A DNA stretch of 64,000 bases from Fontibacterium medardense (GTDB lineage Bacteria; Pseudomonadota; Alphaproteobacteria; Pelagibacterales; Pelagibacteraceae), in assembly GCA_965235075.1 (NCBI GenBank), contig OZ249404.1, positions 434,001-498,000 of the forward strand. The letters run 5' to 3'. Position 1 is the first letter of the stretch, and each line of letters begins with the position of its first letter. A program made the position numbers and the translations under genes. Shown here one piece after another: positions 59,445 to 64,000 of this stretch. Under the pieces are notes generated by a model, which was not told the origin of the DNA, made no database searches, and saw only the letters and a list, made by a program, of their open reading frames with translations.

Positions 59445-60439
59445 ACATAAAAAATTTAATAACTAAATTAATTCTTAATAAAGATTTGTCTGACTCAGAA
59501 TTAAATCTTTTATTTAATAAAATTATCAATGCTGAAATTAATGAAAATTTAATATCTGCAATTTTAACTTTAATAACTAGAAATGGATTCAACTATAAAA
59601 CTATTTTATCTGCTGCAAAAATTCTAAGAAAAAAATTAATTAAGGTCAAAGTTCCAAAAAACTCAATGGATACTTGTGGTACAGGAGGCGATGGAAAGAA
59701 TACACTTAATATTTCAACAGCTGCTGCAATTGTATTGGCTGGCTTAGGAGTTAATGTGGTGAAGCATGGAAATAGATCAGTAACGTCAAAATGCGGGTCA
59801 GCAGATGTTTTAGAAAAACTAGGAATTAATATACTAGAAAATAAAAAAAATTTAGAAAATAAAATAAATAAGGATAATTTTATTTTTTTATTTGCCCCAA
59901 ATTATCACTTAGCAATGAAAAAAGTCGCCTCTGTTAGAAAAAATCTTCCTTTTAAAACGATTTTTAATCTTTTAGGTCCTCTAATAAATCCAGGGTTGGT
60001 TAAGAGACAAATTATTGGAATCTTTGATAAAAACTTATTAATTCCTTACATAAAAGTTTTAAAAAGCTTAGGTCATAAAAAAGCATGGGTATTTCACAGT
60101 AATGAAGGTTTAGATGAAATATCTATTTTTAATAAAACTAAAGTTTATGAATTAAATAAAAAAAAAATAAGAAGTTTTGTTATTAATCCAAATTCTTTAA
60201 TTAAAAGAAAATATAGTTTTAAATCAATTCTTGGTAAGGATGCAAATTATAATAGTAAAAAAATAATTGAAATTTTTAATGGAAAACATAATGCTTTTTT
60301 AGAAATTGTAGCTCTAAATGCTGCCGCTGGATTAGTAATTGCTGAAAAGGAAAATAATTTGCAAAAAGCCTATTATAAAACAAAAAGTTACTTGCTATCA
60401 GGCGATGTTATTAAGAAGATTAACCAATTAAATAAATAA
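59441..60439 (+). CDS. trpD: Anthranilate phosphoribosyltransferase
   Basis: Joins anthranilate to PRPP. The 332 residues have an N-terminal helical domain and the PRPP-binding DTCGTGGDGKNTLNISTAAA (about 79-98), KHGNRSVTSKCGSADVLE, FLFAPNYHLAMKKVASVRK and FNLLGPLINPG. Overlaps are ATGA with trpG and TAATG with trpC, indicating translational coupling throughout the operon. Confidence 0.97.
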   Translation: MNIKNLITKLILNKDLSDSELNLLFNKIINAEINENLISAILTLITRNGFNYKTILSAAKILRKKLIKVKVPKNSMDTCGTGGDGKNTLNISTAAAIVLAGLGVNVVKHGNRSVTSKCGSADVLEKLGINILENKKNLENKINKDNFIFLFAPNYHLAMKKVASVRKNLPFKTIFNLLGPLINPGLVKRQIIGIFDKNLLIPYIKVLKSLGHKKAWVFHSNEGLDEISIFNKTKVYELNKKKIRSFVINPNSLIKRKYSFKSILGKDANYNSKKIIEIFNGKHNAFLEIVALNAAAGLVIAEKENNLQKAYYKTKSYLLSGDVIKKINQLNK

Positions 60440-61209
60440 TGAATATTTTAAAAAAAATTATTAATTATAAAAAAAAAAAAATTATTACTGATAAAAAAAA
60501 TAATATATTATTTTCAAATCAAAATAAAAAATCTAATTTTAAATCTAAAATAATAAATAATCTTAAAAATAATAAAATTTCAATTATAGCAGAAATAAAA
60601 AAAGCTAGTCCGTCGAAAGGAATTTTAATAAAAAACTTTAATCCTATAAATATAGCTAAACAATACGTTGAGGGAGGCGCAACGTGTTTATCAGTATTAA
60701 CCGAGGATAAATTTTTTTTAGGTAACAAAAATTTTATAAAACAAATTAAAACTAAATATAAAATTCCAATTCTAGCTAAAGACTTTTTTATTGACCCTTT
60801 TCAAATTTATGAAGCAAAATTTTATGGTGCAGATTGTATTTTAATTTTATTATCTGCTGTAAAAGAAAATCTAGCGAAGGAATTATATGATGCTGCGAAT
60901 AAATGTGGAATGGATACAATAGTAGAGGTTCATGATGATAAGGAGATGAGTTTTGCTTTAAGTTTAAAAAAAAGCATCATTGGAATTAATAATCGTAATT
61001 TAAAAACTTTTGCAACAGACATAAATAATACGATTAATTTATACAAAAAATTTAATTTAAAAAATCGGATAGTCGTATCTGAAAGTGGTATTGCTTCTAA
61101 AAAGGATATTCTTCATATCTGCAAAAAGACAAATATTAGAACTTTCTTGATCGGCGAATCACTAATAAAATCTAACAATATTAAAAATAAAATAAGGTCT
61201 TTTTTATAA
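60439..61209 (+). CDS. trpC: Indole-3-glycerol phosphate synthase
   Basis: Decarboxylating ring closure of CdRP to indole-3-glycerol phosphate. The 256-residue TIM barrel has SIIAEIKKASPSKGILIKNF, GGATCLSVLTEDKFFLG, PILAKDFFIDPFQIYEAKFY, VEVHDDKEM, IIGINNRNLKTF and VSESGIASKKDI. TrpF, TrpB and TrpA are not nearby. It is the last gene of the trpEGDC unit; an 84-base spacer with the LexA box follows. Confidence 0.97.
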   Translation: MNILKKIINYKKKKIITDKKNNILFSNQNKKSNFKSKIINNLKNNKISIIAEIKKASPSKGILIKNFNPINIAKQYVEGGATCLSVLTEDKFFLGNKNFIKQIKTKYKIPILAKDFFIDPFQIYEAKFYGADCILILLSAVKENLAKELYDAANKCGMDTIVEVHDDKEMSFALSLKKSIIGINNRNLKTFATDINNTINLYKKFNLKNRIVVSESGIASKKDILHICKKTNIRTFLIGESLIKSNNIKNKIRSFL

Positions 61210-61254
61210 AATATACATATATTTCAGTACTTTATCAGCATTGTATCTTAATAG

Positions 61255-61269
61255 GAACTTAAATAGAAC
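61255..61269 (-). promoter_or_regulatory. LexA operator (alphaproteobacterial SOS box)
   Basis: The plus strand reads GAAC-TTAAATA-GAAC, which on the minus strand is the direct repeat GTTC-N7-GTTC that alphaproteobacterial LexA binds. It ends 24 bases before the lexA ATG, where it would block the lexA promoter and give the usual autoregulation. The exact 7-base spacing and the location directly before lexA make a chance match unlikely. Confidence 0.85.
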
Positions 61270-61293
61270 GAGATATGTTTAGGTTTTGTTCTT

Positions 61294-61971
61294 ATGCTAA
61301 CTAAAAAACAAAAAAATTTATTAATTTTTATTAATGAAAAATTAAAACGTACTGGCATATCGCCTTCCTATGACGAAATGCGCATGTCATTAAATCTTAA
61401 ATCAAAATCAGGAATTCATAGACTTATTTCGGCCCTTGAAGAAAGGGGATTTATTAAAAGATTGCCTCACAAAGCAAGAGCTCTTGAAGTTATTAAACTT
61501 CCTGAAAATGCTGGAGCTCAAGATCTGTATAATTTTTTTTCTCCTAAGATTATTAAAGGTGGCTTAGATCTTAATAAAATAGATGATGAAGAGGTTTTTA
61601 TACCTGTACTTGGTAAAATAGCAGCTGGAGCCCCTATTGAAGCATTGGAAAATCAAACTGAGAGTTTGCCTTTATCAAAAAGTTTCTTAGGATCGAATGA
61701 ATATTTTGCATTAAAAGTTGAGGGAGATTCGATGATTGAGGCCGGTATTAATACTGGAGATTATGTTATAATTAAAAAAACCAATATTGCTGAGAGTGGA
61801 AAAATAGTCGTAGCTTTAATTGATGACCATGAAGCAACTCTAAAAAGAATGCGAAAAAAAGGACCTTCAATTGCCTTGGAAAGCGCCAATCCTGCCTATG
61901 AGACAAAAATTTATAATAATGAAAGAGTAAAAATACAGGGTGTTTTAGCTTCTTTATATAGAAAATTTTAA
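61294..61971 (+). CDS. lexA: LexA repressor
   Basis: SOS repressor/peptidase of 225 residues. The N-terminal winged helix (LTKKQKNLLIFINEKL, ISPSYDEMRMSLNLKSKSGI, LEERGFIKRLPHKARALEV) binds the SOS box. The C-terminal S24 domain has the self-cleavage site A111-G112 (KIAAGAPIEA), the catalytic Ser146 in VEGDSMIEAG and Lys184 in EATLKRMRKKG. All residues needed for RecA-stimulated autocleavage are present. An operator lies upstream. It is followed by gltX after 47 bases. Confidence 0.97.
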   Translation: MLTKKQKNLLIFINEKLKRTGISPSYDEMRMSLNLKSKSGIHRLISALEERGFIKRLPHKARALEVIKLPENAGAQDLYNFFSPKIIKGGLDLNKIDDEEVFIPVLGKIAAGAPIEALENQTESLPLSKSFLGSNEYFALKVEGDSMIEAGINTGDYVIIKKTNIAESGKIVVALIDDHEATLKRMRKKGPSIALESANPAYETKIYNNERVKIQGVLASLYRKF

Positions 61972-61993
61972 TTTACTAATTTAAATAAATAAT

Positions 61994-62020
61994 ATTAGTT
62001 CTGTAATCTTTAGAACTAAT
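61994..62020 (+). promoter_or_regulatory. Inverted repeat covering the gltX start codon
   Basis: A 9-base perfect inverted repeat, ATTAGTTCT (61994-62002) and AGAACTAAT (62012-62020), around a 9-base loop. The right arm contains the first two bases of the gltX ATG (62019-62021), and the third could pair by a G-U wobble. It could be a hairpin that limits gltX initiation, a weak lexA terminator, or a protein operator. It has modest GC, so its stability is uncertain. Confidence 0.45.
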
Positions 62021-63437
62021 GAATACTATTCCAAAAGTTATCACTCGTTTTGCACCCTCCCCGACTGGAAATTTACATATTGGAGGAGCAAGAACAGCTT
62101 TATTTAATTGGTTATTTTCAAAAAATCAAAAAGGCAAATTTCTATTAAGAATAGAAGATACTGATGTTCAAAGATCAAAAAATGAGTACTACGAACAAAT
62201 CATCTCAACTCTTAAGTGGCTAGAAATAGATTGGGATGAAGAACCCTACATTCAATCAAAAAACATAGAAAATCATGTAAATGTAGCTAATATCCTATTA
62301 AAAAATGGGCATGCCTATAAGTGCTATTGTACTGAAAAAGAGCTAGAAGAAGAAAAAAAATTATATCTGGAGAAAAAAATTCCTTACACTTATAGTAAAA
62401 AATGTAGAAATATTCAGGATGAAGTTAGTAATAAGCCTTTTATTCTCAGATTTAAATCAAAAATAGATGGAAAAACAATACTTAAAGATTTGGTTCAAGG
62501 AGACGTTGAAATTAACAATAGTACAATAGAAGATTTTGTTATTTTAAGAAAAGACAACAAGCCAACTTATAACTTATCCGCTGCAGTTGACGATTATCAA
62601 ATGAAAATTTCTCACGTAATAAGAGGTGACGATCATAAGATAAATGCTTTTAAACAAATTCAAATATTTGAAAGCATGGAATGGAAAATACCACAATACG
62701 CACACATACCTTTAATTCATTCGAAAGAAGGAAAAAAATTATCAAAAAGAGATGATGCGTCGACTGTAGAAGATTATAAAAAAATAGGTATCTTACCAGA
62801 GGCTTTAAGAAATTATTTGTTGAGACTAGGATGGTCTTATAAAGATAAAGAAATTTTTTCAGAAGAAGAAAGTATAGAATTTTTTAATTTAAAAAATATT
62901 GGAAAATCTCCATCAAAATTAGATTTTGATAGAATTAAATCTATCAATGAATTTTATATAAAATCAACTAAAGATGAAACGTTGTTAGAAAAATTAATTA
63001 ATTATTCTGAATTATTCAAAGAAAAAATTTCAAAACAATTTCACGAAACAATTAAAATAAATTTATTTTTTTTAAAAAATAAATCAAAATCATTAGAAGA
63101 TATATACAATAACTCAAAATATATATTTTCTTATGAACTAAAAGAAGATCAAATACAAAAAATAGACAAATCTAAATTGACTATTATAAAAAATATTCAT
63201 TCTCTAATAAAAAAAGAAAAAAACATCAGTAAAGATTATTTAAAAAAAATTTTTGATAAAATTATAGAAACTGAAAAAATTAATTTTAAAGATCTTGGTC
63301 AACCTTTAAGAATTATATTAACAGGTTCTGAATATGGTCCGGCCATATATGATATAGCTAGTTCTTTAGGTTTAAATGAATTTTTAAACCGATTAGAGCT
63401 ATTCTTTTCAAAAATAGACAAAAATATTAAAAACTGA
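62019..63437 (+). CDS. gltX: Glutamyl-tRNA synthetase
   Basis: Class I synthetase of 472 residues, starting MNTIPKVITRF. The HIGH-type motif is FAPSPTGNLHIGGARTALFN (11-30), followed by the Cys-bearing AYKCYCTEKELEEE, the SAAVDDYQMKISHVIRGDDH block, and the KMSKS-type loop KKLSKRDDASTVEDYK. The C-terminal helical domain binds the anticodon. Many alphaproteobacteria have a second copy that handles tRNA-Gln for the transamidation route; which type this is cannot be settled from sequence by eye. It is followed 12 bases later by citrate synthase, a conserved pairing. Confidence 0.96.
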   Translation: MNTIPKVITRFAPSPTGNLHIGGARTALFNWLFSKNQKGKFLLRIEDTDVQRSKNEYYEQIISTLKWLEIDWDEEPYIQSKNIENHVNVANILLKNGHAYKCYCTEKELEEEKKLYLEKKIPYTYSKKCRNIQDEVSNKPFILRFKSKIDGKTILKDLVQGDVEINNSTIEDFVILRKDNKPTYNLSAAVDDYQMKISHVIRGDDHKINAFKQIQIFESMEWKIPQYAHIPLIHSKEGKKLSKRDDASTVEDYKKIGILPEALRNYLLRLGWSYKDKEIFSEEESIEFFNLKNIGKSPSKLDFDRIKSINEFYIKSTKDETLLEKLINYSELFKEKISKQFHETIKINLFFLKNKSKSLEDIYNNSKYIFSYELKEDQIQKIDKSKLTIIKNIHSLIKKEKNISKDYLKKIFDKIIETEKINFKDLGQPLRIILTGSEYGPAIYDIASSLGLNEFLNRLELFFSKIDKNIKN

Positions 63438-63449
63438 TAACTAAATTTT

Positions 63450-64000
63450 ATGTCAGACAAATGTTTTATAGAAATAGAAGGCAAAAAATTCGAACTTCCT
63501 GTTAAAAAAGGTACGGTTGGTCCTTCAGTAATAGATGTTCGTGATCTTTATAAAAACACCGGCCATTTTACTTTTGATCCTGGTTTTACATCTACTGCAA
63601 GTTGCCAATCAAATATTTGCTATATTGATGGTGATAAAGGAACTCTTTTGTATAGAGGATATGAAATTGAAAAATTATCTGAAAAAAGTTCATTTTTAGA
63701 AGTTGCTTATCTATTAATCAAAGGTGATCTTCCAAACAAAGATCAATTCAATGAATTTTCTGATGCCATAAAAAACCATACAATGGTTCATGAGCAAATC
63801 AGATCTTTTTATAATGGATTTAGAAGAGGTGGCCATCCTATGGCTATGATGTTGGGTGTCGTTGGTGCTTTATCTGCTTTTTACGCAGACTCAGCTAATG
63901 TTAACGATCCAAAAGAAAGAGAAATATCAGCAAGAAGAATGATAGCTAAAGTTCCAACTTTAGCCGCTATGGCTTACAAATATTCAATTGGTCAACCATT
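63450..64000 (+). CDS. gltA: Citrate synthase (partial, runs off window)
   Basis: The first 183 residues of a type II (hexameric, Gram-negative) citrate synthase from ATG 63450. The N-terminal beta domain (FIEIEGKKFELPVKKGTVG) is followed by DVRDLYKNTGHFTFDPGF, TSTASCQSNICYIDGDKG, LYRGYEIEKLSEKSSFLEV and the RRGGHPMAMMLGVVGAL region. It condenses acetyl-CoA and oxaloacetate to start the TCA cycle. The catalytic His and Asp residues are beyond base 64000. The gltX-gltA order is conserved in alphaproteobacteria. Confidence 0.95.
   Translation, partial: MSDKCFIEIEGKKFELPVKKGTVGPSVIDVRDLYKNTGHFTFDPGFTSTASCQSNICYIDGDKGTLLYRGYEIEKLSEKSSFLEVAYLLIKGDLPNKDQFNEFSDAIKNHTMVHEQIRSFYNGFRRGGHPMAMMLGVVGALSAFYADSANVNDPKEREISARRMIAKVPTLAAMAYKYSIGQP

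Noticed and set aside
1..64000. CRISPR arrays, insertion sequences, prophage or toxin-antitoxin islands.
   Set aside because: No regularly spaced repeats, transposase or integrase motifs, or phage genes seen on either strand; the three tRNA loci show no adjacent integrase or duplicated tRNA end.

Overview
The window is a very A+T-rich, extremely compact bacterial chromosome segment. Almost every base is coding or tRNA, and no gap between genes reaches 100 bases. The gene complement and order are alphaproteobacterial: dgt-argS-nagZ-scpAB-tatABC-serS, yajC-secDF, tpiA-secG-pyrG-kdsA-eno-ftsB-lipA, and ppiD-trpEGDC-lexA-gltX-gltA. Together with the low GC, reduced regulatory proteins and stop/start overlaps at most junctions, this points to a streamlined marine alphaproteobacterium of the SAR11 clade (Pelagibacterales). 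That placement is inferred from gene order and composition, not from a marker-gene search. I see no insertion sequence, prophage, CRISPR array or obvious island.

Layout. 1-2661 (minus): a murein block, mltB, an RlpA/SPOR-like lipoprotein, and a D-Ala-D-Ala carboxypeptidase cut by the window edge. 2704-2793: tRNA-Ser. 2833-9592: sdhE divergent from recG, then (minus) ssb, gyrA, a complex I NDUFS4-like subunit and a SbmA/BacA-type transporter. 9676-13193 (plus): uvrA and a small haem-type membrane protein. 13190-24098 (minus): protein export (secDF, yajC, tatABC), chromosome condensation (scpAB), nagZ, serS, argS and dgt. 24124-25217 (plus): an IscA/ErpA-type Fe-S carrier and exonuclease III. 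25214-32492 (minus): manC, an auxin-efflux-type carrier, ilvD, valS and pcm. 32563-32759: tRNA-Cys and tRNA-Asn.

32767-38451: an XRE regulator divergent from a photolyase, FAD oxidoreductase, DUF1365 and cyclopropane-synthase-like operon, with a secreted DUF6134-like protein convergent to it. This looks like a light or photo-oxidative-stress and membrane-lipid module and is the nearest thing here to a discrete accessory system. 38457-42525 (minus): a complete general amino-acid ABC transporter (aapJQMP) with a strong hairpin after the binding-protein gene. 42597-48199 (minus): a GIY-YIG protein, gpsA, tRNA-Arg, gap and the NtrYX two-component pair. 48205-50226 (plus): ispDF, pgpA and a CinA C-terminal amidase. 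50213-56734 (minus): ratA-like, lipA, ftsB, eno, kdsA, pyrG, secG and tpiA. 56781-64000 (plus): a truncated ppiD, trpEGDC, lexA with a recognisable SOS box, gltX, and the start of citrate synthase.

I found no clearly novel multi-gene system. The interesting signals are local: (i) degenerate active or key sites in otherwise recognisable proteins (DacC SxN, NtrX Walker B, GAPDH cofactor Asp, GyrA position 90); (ii) a probable ATT start codon for pgpA; (iii) a LexA box of the alphaproteobacterial type; (iv) an inverted repeat covering the gltX start codon; (v) convergent genes sharing stop codons; and (vi) an ancestral alphaproteobacterial gene order from which whole blocks (pdh genes, ntrBC, moaC-moeA, comEC, tolC-popZ, surE) seem to have been excised.
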